A stretch of 64,000 bases of DNA from the NCBI RefSeq assembly GCF_002575655.3, contig NC_053038.3, positions 144,538,885 through 144,602,884 of the forward strand. The letters are read 5' to 3'. The stretch is from Aegilops tauschii subsp. strangulata. Lineage: Eukaryota > Streptophyta > Magnoliopsida > Poales > Poaceae. Positions 1 to 10,951 of this stretch are shown one piece after another (positions within the stretch are counted from its first letter, which is position 1; each line of letters begins with the position of its first letter). The notes below the pieces were generated by a model that was not told where the DNA came from, made no database searches, and saw only the letters and a program-made list of their open reading frames with translations. A program made the position numbers and the translations under genes.

Positions 1-869
1 GCCATCGCCCTGTCCAAGACCCCCTCTCCGGGATCCCTCATTAAGCAAGTCCAGGTAATATCTCTTCTTCACGATCTTTTTCTCGATCTTGATCGTGTTT
101 TTTCAACTAACACGCAGTACTAGTACTAGTAGTACAACTTTCTGGGTGATCTTGCATGTGATTTTTGTGTGCCAAATGACGGTTCTAAATTCCTCTTTTG
201 ACCAAAACATGCGAGAGGTTGACACTGATTTCTTATAGATTACTTTCAACTACTTTATGAACAGCAATGCTACCTTTGAAGAGGGTATATTTGCATCAGT
301 AACTTGTGTTATGGATATTGCAAGTAATCCCTCTGCTCTCATGCCTTTGAAGACATGTTCTAGTGTCTTTGTTCACTCATTTTTGTGCGTATATGTAGTC
401 ATATATGGAGTAAAATATCGAAAATCATCTTATATTTCTGAACGAAGGTAGTAATAAAATATTTGGTTTCTGTTTGAATTAGAACCAGGTCCGCGGTGGA
501 GATGAAGTTCTCAAAGTCATGCCATGTGAACTAGAAGACCTGAGGATGAGTTCTACTGCTAAACTATCCAGCTGTTGTGTCCTTGTCGCCACGTGTCCTA
601 AACTAGTGTTTTCCTGTAGCATTGTTGATAGGCGTGTTCTTGAGGCTGTACTTGACTACAACAATTTCTTGGTTGTGCCTTCGATTATGAAGGGTGTGGT
701 TCTTGTAAAGCTTCCCGACAAATCTGATGCGGCCTATCTTAATCGTCTTGTTTATGAGTGGAAAGACCACTTTGTTAGGTTCTCCAAGGTTGAGGAGATG
801 GTGATGGTGCCGGTAGACATCTCTCACGAAGTCCATGGCCTAGTCAGTTATGCGGGGTTCATCCCGTAG
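1..869 (+). CDS. 3' end of an unrecognised spliced gene (two exons)
   Basis: Position 1 onward is open in frame 1 to a CAG|GTAATA donor at 54/55. A pyrimidine-rich intron (55-488) ends in ACCAG, and the second exon (489-869) continues in phase 0 to a TAG at 867-869. The visible C-terminal part is about 144 residues. It starts within the window edge, so the N-terminus is missing. I recognise no domain; the second exon has a hydrophobic stretch with VVPSIMKGVVLVKLP and no obvious motif. The stop overlaps a donor-like GTAGGT (866-871), so an alternative transcript could skip it and join an acceptor at 1135/1136; that reading stays open to a TAG at 1251. It may belong to the same locus as the B3 gene that follows, but nothing visible proves this. 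Confidence 0.35.
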
Positions 870-1407
870 GTCGGTGGCAAGAAATAGTCTGCAGAGTTTA
901 ATTAGTGCAACTTTGCTTGTCTATAGTAAGTACTATTGTTCAGTTCTTGATTTGTGTTTGTGAACCCTGTATTGTTTAGTACTGCCGCTTTTGGTGTGTG
1001 GTGAGTCCTAAGAACATTCTATGTTAATGTATGTCCACTCAATTTAGTCTGTATATTTTGAAGTATCCAGATCATGTTTTTTGTGAGGACGGTTTATCAA
1101 TTATGGTTACACTCCAATATCTGTATGCATTGCAGGGTTTATCGCACCCACCAGGATTTCCAGTCCCATGGATGTTCGGTCCATACGATTTGTCACGACC
1201 TTTGGACTGTCCTGCTTGTGGGAGTAGGCGAGGGGCATGCATGCCACGCGTAGTTGGATGACCAATCTTCTGTTTAGTACTTCAACATAGTGATTTCCTG
1301 GTAAGGAATCACTCATGTCACATCAAGTAAATATTATTGATTTATTGTCTAAATCTTACTGATTTAATGTCATGTTTTCTTTCTTTTGCTGCAATTTTAC
1401 GATGCAG
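870..1407 (+). other. Host intergenic/intronic stretch with a candidate small exon (1136-1261)
   Basis: This is AT-rich host sequence between the first gene fragment and the B3 exon. A TGCAG acceptor precedes 1136, and the frame from there encodes about 41 residues with a Cys pair (DCPACGSRRGAC) before a TGA at 1259-1261. Gene 2 has a comparable small exon with CPKCEDPTGFC ahead of its B3 exon, which is the only support for this one. Positions 1262-1407 read as an intron, T-rich and ending GATGCAG just before 1408. Confidence 0.3.
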
Positions 1408-1872
1408 GTTTTGCCATGTAACATTCATCGCAGAATAAACCATTCGGTTTGCTCTACGATGGATATTTTTGTAGGTTTCACTTCTTATGTCGTGTCAGTA
1501 ACGAAGGCACTGTCCATCAGTTATATTACTGGAAAAAATTGGATCATTCTATTGTCTGAGTACAAGTTGAATCCCTATGATGAACTACACTTTGGATTAA
1601 CAAACACGCCACAATTAGTCCTTCTCGTGTTTAAAAGAAATGAAGAAAAAGACTGGATCACGGTCACGGAGCCTAATCACGTTAGAAAGCTGATCATAGC
1701 AGAGCACACATGATCGCCGCTGTCTCGCACATCGGTACCACCTTCAGCAATGGATCGAGCACCGGCAGTTGCTATTGCACTGACAGTGGTAGCAGCTCAG
1801 TCTGATCCAGCTGAGGATTGGGCACCGACCGCGTCAGGGGATCAGGCTGATCTACCGGAGGATCGGGCATCG
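1408..1872 (+). pseudogene. B3-domain gene 1, left part (first B3-like domain and start of linker)
   Basis: The exon starts after GATGCAG at 1407. Residues encoded by 1408-1665 resemble the DNA-binding B3 fold of plant transcription factors: strands, then a YITGKNWIILLSEYKLNPYDEL segment matching the usual 'GW..F...N.L..GD' region, then a hydrophobic closing strand. A TGA at 1711-1713 interrupts the frame. The same frame then continues as an Ala/Pro/Asp-rich linker (APAVAIALTVVAAQ...) up to the insertion of element A at 1873. The frame resumes at 24075, so this was one coding exon. The stop could be a CGA-to-TGA transition, or the left half could have served as a shorter gene ending at 1713. 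The B3 call rests on pattern, not on a profile search. The family normally acts in the nucleus as a sequence-specific DNA binder. Confidence 0.5.
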
Positions 1873-3447
1873 TGCTACCTCTTGAGCACTGCGTTGGTTT
1901 TCCCTTGAAGAGGAAAGGGTGATGAAGTAAAATAGCGTAAGTATTTCCCTCAGTTTTTGAGAACCAAGGTATCAATCCAGTAGGAGACCACGCACGAGTC
2001 CCTCGCACCTACACAAACAAACAAGAACCTCGCAACCAACGCGATAAAGGGGTTGTCAATCCGTCAACGATCACTTACGAGAGTGAGATCTGACAGATAT
2101 GATAAGATAATATTTTTTTTATTTTTATGATAAAGATGCAAAGTAAAATAAAAGGCAATAAAAATAGCTAAGTGTTGGAAGATTAATATGATGGAAAATA
2201 GACCCGGGGGCCATAGGTTTCACTAGTGGCTTCTCTCGAGAGCATAAGTATTACGGTGGGTGAACAAATTACTATTCAGCAATTGACAGAATTGAGCATA
2301 GTTATGAGAATATCTAGGTATGATCATGTATATAGGCATCACTTCCGAGACAAGTAGACCGACTCCTGCATGCATCTACTACTATTACTCCACACATCGA
2401 CTGCTATCCATCATGCATCTAGAGTATTAAGTTCAAAAGAACAGAGTAACGCTTTAAGTAAGATGACATGATGTAGAGGGATAAACTCATGCAATATGAT
2501 ATAAACCCCATCTTGTTATCCTCGATGGCAACAATACAATACGTGCCTTGCTGCCCCTACTGTCACTGGGAAAGGACACCGCAAGATTGAACCCAAAGCT
2601 AAGCACTTCTCCCATTGCAAGAAAGATCAATCTAGTAGGCCAAACCAAACTAATAATTCGAAGAGACTTGCAAAGATAACCAATCATACAGAAAAGAATT
2701 CAGAGGAGATTCAAATATTGTTCATAGATAAACTTGATCATAAACCGACAATTCATCGGTCTCAACAAACACACCGCAAAAGATGATTACATTGAATAGA
2801 TCTCCACGAGAATCGTGGAGAACTTTGTATTGAGATCCAAAGAGAGAGAAGAAGCCATCTAGCTAATAACTATGGACCCGAAGGTCTGAGGTAAACTACT
2901 CACACATCATCGGAGAGGCTATGGTCTTGATGTAGAAGCCCTCCGTGATCAATGCCCCCTCCGGCAGGACGCCGGAAAAGGCCCCAAGATGGGATCTCAC
3001 GGGTACAGAAGGTTGCGGCGGTGGAATTAGGTTTTCGTGGATGCTTCTGTTGGTTTGGGGGTACGTAGGTATATATAGGAGGAAGAAGTACGTCGGTGGA
3101 GCAACATGGGCCCCATGAGGGTGGAGGGCGCACCTTGGGGGGTAGGCGCGCCCCCCTACCTCGTGCCTTCCTGGTAGCTTTCTTGATGTAGGGTCCAAGT
3201 CCTCTGGATCACGTTCGTTCCAAAAATCACGTTCCCGAAGGTTTCATTCTGTTTGGACTCCGTTCGATATTCTTTTTCTGCGTAACACTGAAATAGGCAA
3301 AAACAGCAATTCTGGGTTGGGCCTCCGGTTAATAGGTTAGTCCCAAAAATAATATAAAAGTGTATAATAAAGCCCATTAAACATCCAAAACAGAATATAA
3401 TATAGCATGAAGCAATCAAAAACTATAGATACGTTGGAGACGTATCA
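1873..3447 (-). repeat. 3' LTR of element A
   Basis: This is the complete 1575-bp LTR. On the minus strand it begins TGATACGTCTCCAACGTATC and ends GAGGTAGCA. A TATATATA at 3070-3077 (read on the minus strand) sits in a GC-richer section and is the likely core promoter of the family. The same sequence recurs in element C and in the right LTR of A. Confidence 0.9.
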
Positions 3448-3462
3448 AGCATCCCCAAGCTT
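3448..3462 (-). other. Polypurine tract of element A
   Basis: Directly next to the LTR the minus strand reads AAGCTTGGGGATGCT, a purine-rich tract at the position where plus-strand DNA synthesis is primed in LTR elements. It marks 1873-3447 as the 3' LTR. Confidence 0.7.
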
Positions 3463-6206
3463 AATTCCTGCTCGTCCTCGAGTAGGTAAATGATAAAAAT
3501 AGAATTTTTGATGCGGAATGCTACTTGGCATAATTTCAATGTAATTCTCTTATTTGTGATATGAATGTTCAGATCCGAAAGATTCAAGACAAAAGTTTAA
3601 TATTGACATAAAAATAATAATACTTCAAGCATACTAACTAAGCAATTATGTCTTCTCAAAATAACGTGGCCAAAGAAAGTTATCCCTACAAAATCATATA
3701 GTCTGGCTATGCTCTATCTTCACCACACAAAGTATTTAAATCATGCACAACCCTGATGACAAGCCAAGCAATTGTTTCATACTTTTGGTGTTCTCAAACT
3801 TTTTCAATCTTCACGCAATACATGAGCGTGAGCCATGGACATAGCACTATATATGGAATAGAATGGTGGTTGTGGAGAAGACAAAAAGAGGGAGAAGATA
3901 GTCTCACATCAACTAGGCATATCAACGGGCTATGGAGATGCCCATTAATAGATATCAATGTGAGTGAGTAGGGATTGCCATGCAACGGATGCACTAGAGC
4001 TATAAGTGTATGAAAGCTCAACAAAAGAAACTAAGTGGGTGTGCATCCAACTAGCTTGCTCACGAAGACCTAGGGCATTTTGAGGAAGCGCATCAGTGGA
4101 ATATACAAGCCAAGTTCTATAATGAAAAATTCCCACTAGTATATGAAAGTGATATCATAGGAGACTCTGTATCATGAAGATCATGGTGCTACTTTGAAGC
4201 ACAAGTGTGGTAAAGGGATATTAACATTGTCCCTTCTCTCTTTTTCTCTCATTTTTTTTATTTGGGCCTTTTCTCTTTTTTTATGGCCTGTTTTTTTTCG
4301 TCCGGAGTCTCATCCCGACTTACGGGGGAATCATAGTCTCCATCATCCTTTCCTCACTTGGGACAATGCTCTAAAAATGATGATCATCACACTTTTATTT
4401 ACTTACAACTCAACAATTACAACTCAATACTTAGAACAAAATATGACTATATGTGAATGCCTTCGGCGGTGTACCGGGATATGCAATGAATCAAGAGTGA
4501 CAAGTATGAAAGAATTATGAACGGTGGCTTTGCCACAAATACGATGTCAACTACATGATCATGCGAAGCAATATGACAATGATGGAGCGTGTCATAGTAA
4601 ACGGAACGGTAGTAAGTTGCATGGCAATATATCTCGGAATGGCTATGGAAATGCCATGATAGGTAGGTATGGTGGCTGTTTTGAGGAAGGTATATGGTGG
4701 GTGTATGATACCGGCAAAAAGTGTGCGGTATTAGAGAGACTAGCAATGGTGGAAGGAAGAGAGTGCGTATAATCCGTGGACTCAACATTAGTCATAAAGA
4801 ACTCATATATTTATTGAAAAAATCTACAAGTTATCAAAGCAAAGTATTACCCGCATGCTCCTAGGGGGATAGATTGGTAGGAAAAGACCATCCCTCGTCC
4901 CCGACCGCCACTCATAAGGAAGACAATCAATCAATAAATCATGCTCCGACTTCATCACATAACGGTTCACCATAAGTGCATGCTACGGGAATCACAAACT
5001 TTAACACAAGTATTTCTCAAATCCACAACTACTCAACTAGCATGACTCCAATATCACCATCTTTATATCTCAAAAACAATTATCAAGCATCAAACTTCTC
5101 ATAGTATTCAACACACTCATAAGAAAAAATTTATTAATCTCAAATGCCTATCATAATTAAAGCAAATTACCACGCTGTTTTGTAGGACTCTCAAAATAAT
5201 CTAAGTTAAGCATGAGAGAACAATAGTTTCTATAAAACAAATCCACCACTGTGCTCTAAAAGATATAAGTGAAGCACTAGAAAAAAACTTTATAGCTCAA
5301 AAGATATAAGTGAAGCACATAGAGTATTCTAATAAATTCTGAATCATGTGTGTCTCTCTCAAAAGGTGTGTACAGCAAGGATGATTGTGGAAAACTAACA
5401 AATAAATACTCAAATAATACAAGACGCTCCAGGCAAAACACATATCATGTGGTGAATAAAAATATAGCTCCAAGTAAAGTTACCGATGGAAGTAGACGAA
5501 AGAGGGGATGCCTTCCGGGGCATCCCCAAGCTTTGGCTTTTTGGTGTCCTTAGATTATCTTGGGGTGCCATGGGCATCCCCAAGCTTAGGCTCTTGCCGC
5601 TCCTTGTTCCATAATCCATCAAATCTTTTACCCAAAACTTGAAAACTTCACAACACAAAACTTAACAGAAAATCTCGTGAGCTCCCTTAGCGAAAGAAAA
5701 CAAAACACCACTTCAAGGTACTGTAATCAACTCATTCTTTATTTACATTGGTGTTAAACCTACTGTATTCCAACTTATCTATGGTTTATAAACTATTTTA
5801 CTAGTTATAGATTCATCTAAATAAGCAAACAACACACGAAAAACAGAATCTGTCAAAAACAGAACAGTCTGTAGTAATCTGTAACTCACGCAAACTTATG
5901 GAACTCAAAAAATCTACCAAAATAGGAAGACCTAGACAATTTCTTTATTGATCAGCAGCAATTGGAAACAGTATTTTATCACGTTCTGGTGATTTTTAAC
6001 AATTGTTTTCGTGAACAGAAAGTTTCTGGAATTTTCAGCAAGATCAAATAACTATCATCCAAGAAGATCCTATAGGTTTAACTTGGCACAAACACTAATT
6101 AAAACATAAAAACAAATCTAACCAGAGGATAGATCAAATATTTATTCTTAAACAGAAAGGAAATATATTGGGTTGTCTCCCAACAAGTGCTTTTCTTTAA
6201 AACCTT
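3463..6206 (-). other. Element A 3' interior, no coding sequence recognised
   Basis: About 2.7 kb of AT-rich sequence lies between the non-canonical ORF and the polypurine tract. It is clearly related to 10967-13755 of element C and partly to 42237-43980 of element F, with shared blocks such as the repeated AAGATATAAGTGAAGCAC and GTTTGCCTCCCAACAAG-type phrases. It contains the hairpin-like GGGATGCC/GGCATCCC at 5514-5526 and two extra copies of the polypurine-tract motif (5520-5533, 5574-5587). Only short ORFs occur, and they show no family features. Confidence 0.7.
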
Positions 6207-7588
6207 TTAGCTAGGCATAGATAATTTTAATGATGCTCGCATAAAAGACAAGAATTGAAGCGCAAAGAGAGCATCATGAAACACGTGACAAACACATCTA
6301 TGTCTAACATACTTCCTATGCATAGGCATCTTATAGAAAAACAAATTATCATAGCAAGCAAAAACTAGCATATGCAAGGAAGCGGAAAGGAACGATAGCA
6401 ATCTCAACATAAGGAGGTAATTTAGTAACATGAAAATTTCTATAACCATATTTTCCTCTCTCATAATAATTACATGTAGGATCATAAGAAAATTCAACAA
6501 TATAGCTATCACATAACATATTCTTAACACGATCCACATGCATGCGAAGTTGACACTCTTCCAAAATAGTAGGATTAACATTAACTAAACTCATGACCTC
6601 TCCAAACCCACTTTTATCAAAAATTTCATAAGATTGAACATTCTCCAAATATGTGGGATCTAAAGTTGACACTCTTCCAAACCCACCTTCAATATTATTG
6701 CAAACATTATTGTCAATATCATATTCATCATGGGGCTTAAATAAATTTTCAAGATCATAAGAAGAATCACCCCAATCATGATCATTGCAACAAGTCGTGG
6801 ACATAGCAAAACTAGCATCCCCAAGCTTAGGGTTTTGCATATTATTAGCACAATTGACATTAAGAAAATTTATAGTAAAATTTTTGCAATCACGCTTTTC
6901 ATCGAAGGAACTACCAAGTATGGGTGCATTAGCAACGATCTCATGTTTAACGTAAGGAACTATATCAAATTCATCTTCATAAATATTGGCATCATGGCCA
7001 CAAGGATAGCAAGCATCATGTTCATCAAGGGATATTTCACTCAAATCATTGGAATCATAATTATCTATAGATTCGTGCATATCATTATTTTCTTTAGAAG
7101 CAACAATCACTCTTTCAATAAATTCTTTGACATAGACATTATGAGCATAGTTTTCATAGCAATATTCAAGTATGTCAAGATTTTCAGATTTCACAAAGAG
7201 TAGTATCATACTTTTCAAGCAAAGAAGCAACTTCAAAAGAACCCTTAAAAGCAACAAATTCTTCAATTTGTTCAATATCATAGTAGCTATAAACACCCTT
7301 TGCATAAGAAGATAAGATTTCATTTTCATTAAACTCACATAGGTAGGGGAGGTGTTTTTTAGGGTTCTTAGAGCAGCAAGTAATATCACAAATTTCACAA
7401 AGATTCCAAGCTTTACACAGCAATTTGTTTATTTGATTCCATAAGAGTTTCCGTTTTTCAGACAAACGGTGATGCACAAAATGAGCATGCTCATCTAAAG
7501 ATTTCCCATCAACTAGGCTAGTTGGGGTTTCAGCATGAGCGCATAAGGATCGAAGATGATCCAAGTAGAACACTTTAAGTGGATCCAT
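6207..7588 (-). pseudogene. Non-canonical ORF of element A (not gag/pol), frameshifted
   Basis: On the minus strand an ATG at 7588 opens 134 codons (MDPLKVFYLDHLRSL...). A frame change near 7200 then leads into a long Asp/Asn-rich segment (SENLDILEYCYENYAHN...) ending near 6349. A second frame change near 6400 gives the C-terminus KMPMHRKYVR...HDALFALQ to a stop at 6207. The original protein was probably about 450 residues. It has no gag CCHC, protease DSGA, RT or integrase motif. Characteristic phrases are GFGRVSTL, GFGEVMSL and a CDSYIVEF...NYYERGKYG block. Element F encodes a clear relative at 44003-44974 in the same place relative to its PBS. The function is unknown. It may be a captured or replacement ORF that rode with the LTRs. 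Confidence 0.6.
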
Positions 7589-7829
7589 ATCAATAGATTT
7601 TTAGCAAGCAAAGATGCAAGCAAATAGAAGGCACGTGGAAACACAAACAGAAAGGCATACGGGAAGAAGGTGAATAAAACGACAAAGGTGAAGTGGGGGA
7701 GAGGAAAACGAGAGGCAAATGGCAAATAATGTAATGCGAGGGAGATGACTTTGTGATGGGTACTTGGTATGTCTTGACTTGACTTGACTTGGCGTAGATC
7801 CCCCGGGCAATAGCGCCAGAAATCCTTCT
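7589..7829 (-). other. Element A leader with primer-binding site
   Basis: This is the minus-strand leader between the 5' LTR and the non-canonical ORF. The PBS-like sequence TGGCGCTATTGCCCGGGG (minus strand of 7801-7818) lies about 11 bases from the LTR edge. The matching positions in elements C and F read TGGCGCCGTTGCCGGGGA, so A's copy has diverged. The leader otherwise resembles that of C, including the CTCGTTTTCCTCTCCCCCAC block. Confidence 0.7.
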
Positions 7830-8350
7830 TGCTACCTCTTGAGCACTGTGTTGGTTTTCCCTTAAAGAGGAAAGGGTGATGCAGTAAAGCAGCGTAAGTA
7901 TTTCCCTCAGTTTTTGAGAACCAAGGTATCAATCCAGTAGGAGACCACGCACGAGTCCCTCACACCTACACAAACAAACAAGAACCTCGCAACCAACGCG
8001 ATAAAGGGTTTGTCAATCCCTCAACGGTCACTTATGAGAGTGAGATCTGATAGATATGATAAGATAATATTTTTGGTATTTTTATGATAAAGATGCAAAG
8101 TAAAATAAAAGGCAATAAAAATAGCTAAGTGTTGGAAGATTAATATGATGGAAAATAGATCCGGGGGCCATAGGTTTCAGTAGTGGCTTCTCTCGAGAGC
8201 ATAAGTATTACGGTGGGTGAACAAATTACTATTGAGGAATTGACAGAATTGAGCATAGTTATGAGAATATCTAGGTAAGATCATGTATATAGGCATCACG
8301 TCTGAGACAAGTAGACCGACTCCTGCCTGCATCTACTACTATTACTCCAC
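7830..8350 (-). repeat. 5' LTR of element A, first part (interrupted by B)
   Basis: This matches the first 521 bases (plus-strand view) of the left LTR. It ends ...TTACTCCAC exactly where element B begins, and resumes at 23021 (ACATCGACC...). The last five bases TCCAC (8346-8350) are repeated at 23016-23020 as B's target-site duplication. Confidence 0.9.
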
Positions 8351-9254
8351 TGTCGGCGTTCTGGGAACGGGGTCCCCAGACTTGCCTGCCTGCGGCCCAA
8401 GGCGTGGCTATGCGAGCAGGCCTGTGCGGCCCATCTTCATCAACAAAGCATTCAAGACCCTCGCGAGGGGCCAAGCCTCGCGAGGCGGACGGCGCAAGAC
8501 CTCCTCAGGAGCGGCCTCTCCAGGCTACCTCGCGAGGAGCGGAGATATCAAGGCGGGGCAAACCTCACGAGCCTCTCGTGACGTGAGCCATGACGATCGA
8601 CACCAGGCGAGTGCTAGGCGGGCGCCAGCGCGCGCAGCATCCTTGTTTCCTCTTTGGCGCTAAGGAAGCAGGCGCAGGCGCGGAGTGCTGAGGCATCAGG
8701 CAAAGGTTGCCATATCAGTGCAACAAGACCAAGACTAGCAGGCCTGCAGGACGGAGGTCACCGTGGAGCCTAAGACGGCATCACCACCAGAGCCTTTTGT
8801 AGGCGAAGACCACTTTTGTCAGGCTAGCTTGTACTAGCTGTCCCCTTTCAAATTTACCCGCCGTTGTTGGCTCCCTTCCCGCTCAATATTAGGGGAGAGG
8901 ACCAGGGCTTATATAAGTAGAACTAGCCACCACAGTAGGGGGCGGATTCAGAGCCATCTCGCCCACGCAAGTCTGCAGAGCACAAGAACACCTCGACCTC
9001 AAGAGGCTGTTCTTCCCCTTGTACTATTCTTCATCAGCCCAAGAGGCAATCCACCACCACACACTTGAGTAGGGTATTACACCACAATGGTGGCCCGAAC
9101 TAGTATAAATCTCGTGTCTTTCTGTGTTGCGAGATCGTAGAGTTCGTCCGCGAGATCTGAGTGAGCTAGGGCAAGGATCGGTAGGAGGGAAAGAACTTCG
9201 CGCGCACCCCAGAGTTCGAACCTTAAGGGTTTTGCAGGAACCCCACATCCGACA
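8351..9254 (+). repeat. 5' LTR of element B
   Basis: The 904-bp LTR starts TGTCGGCGTTCTGGG and ends ATCCGACA. TATATAA at 8920-8926 within AGGGCTTATATAAGTAG is a plausible core promoter, followed by CA-rich sequence typical of the R region. Confidence 0.9.
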
Positions 9255-9256
9255 TT

Positions 9257-9274
9257 TGGCGCGCCAGGTAGGGG
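9257..9274 (+). other. Primer-binding site of element B
   Basis: TGGCGCGCCAGGTAGGGG begins two bases after the LTR. It is the expected position and form of a tRNA primer-binding site in Triticeae gypsy elements. I did not assign the tRNA. Confidence 0.75.
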
Positions 9275-9326
9275 TGCGCCGCAGCTTCTTTTCTGCCAAT
9301 CGACTTGCCGATGCTCCGTGGCCACG

Positions 9327-9391
9327 ATGGCCGGCGACCCAAGGGCTGACTCCGACCGCTGGACATCTTGGCCAGCCCGGGCGGTGACACC
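9327..9391 (+). pseudogene. Element B gag-like ORF, first 22 codons
   Basis: An ATG at 9327 opens MAGDPRADSDRWTSWPARAV and runs into the insertion of element C at 9392. The same frame resumes after the target duplication at 16784. Its position right behind the PBS suggests the gag start. Confidence 0.5.
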
Positions 9392-10951
9392 TGCTACCAC
9401 TTGAGCACTGCGTTGGTTTTCCCTTGAAGAGGAAAGGGTGATGCATCAAAGTAGCGTAAGTATTTCCCTCAGTTTTTGAGAACCAATGTATCAATCCAGT
9501 AGGAGGCTACGCGCGAGTCCCTCGCACCTACACAAAACAAATAAATCCTCGCAACCAACGCGATTAGGGGTTGTCAATCCCTACACGGTCACTTACGAGA
9601 GTGAGATCTGATAGATATGATAGGATAATATTTTTGGTATTTTTATGATAAAGATGCAAAGTAAAAAGGCAACGGAAATAACTAAGTGTTGGAAGATTAC
9701 TATGATGAAGATAGACCGGGGGCCATAGGTTTCACTAGTGGCTTCTCTCAAGAGCATAAGTATTTTACGGCGGGTGAACAAATTACTGTTGAGCAATTGA
9801 CAGAATTGAGCATAGTTATGAGAATATCTAGGTATGATCATGTATATAGGCATCACGTCCGAGACAAGTAGACCGACTCCTGCCTGCATCTACTACTATT
9901 ACTCCACACATCGACCGCTGTCCAGCATGCATCTAGAGTATTAAGTTCATAAGAACAGAGTAATGCCTTAAGCAAGATGACATGATGTAGAGGGATAAAT
10001 TCATGCAATATGATAAAACCCCATCTTGTTATCCACGATGGCAACAATACAGTACGTGCCTTGCTGCCCCTACTATCACTGGGAAAGGACACCGCAGATT
10101 GAACCCAAAGCTAAGCACTTCTCCCATTGCAAGAAAGATCAATCTACTAGGCCAAACTAAACTGATAATTCGAAGAGACTTGCAAAGATAACCAATCATA
10201 CATAAAAGAATTCAGAAGATTCAAATATTGTTCATAGATAAACTTGATCATAAACCCGCAATTCATCGGTCTCAACAAACACACCACAAAAGCAGATTAC
10301 ATCGAATAGATCTCCACGAGAGAGGGGGAGAACATTGTATTGAGATCCAAAAAGAGAGAAGAAGCCATCTAGCTACTAACTATGGACCCGAAGGTCTGAG
10401 GTAAACTACTCACACTTCATCGGAGGGGCTATGGTGTTGATGTAGAAGCCCTCCATGATCGATGCCCCCTCCGGCGGAGCTCCGGAACAGGCCCCAAGAT
10501 AGGATCTCATGGGTACAGAAGGTTGCGGCGGTGGAATTAGGTTTTTGGCTCCGTCTTTGATCGTTTGGGGGTACGTAGGTATATATAGGAGGAAGAAGTA
10601 CGTCGGTGGAGCAACAGGGGGCCCACGAGGGTGGAGGGCGCGCCTGGGGGGGGGGGTAGGCGCGCCCCTCCTACCTCGTGGCTTCCCTGTTGGTTGCTTG
10701 ACGTAGGGTCCAAGTCTCCTGGATCATGTTCGTTCCAAAAATCACGTTCCCGAAGGTTTCATTCCGTTTGATATTCTTTTTCTGCGAAACTCTGAAATAG
10801 GCAAAAAATAGCAATTCTGGGCTGGGTCTCCGGTTAATAGGTTAGTCCCAAAAATAATATAAAAGTGAATAATCAAGCCCAATAATGTCCCAAACATAAG
10901 ATAATATAGCATGGAGAAATCAAAAATTATAGATACGTTGGAGACGTATCA
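9392..10951 (-). repeat. 3' LTR of element C
   Basis: This is a full-length LTR of the A family with TATATATA at 10580-10587 on the minus strand. Compared with A's LTR it differs by scattered substitutions and small indels, plus a longer G run in the GGCGCGCC-rich segment near 10650. Confidence 0.9.
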
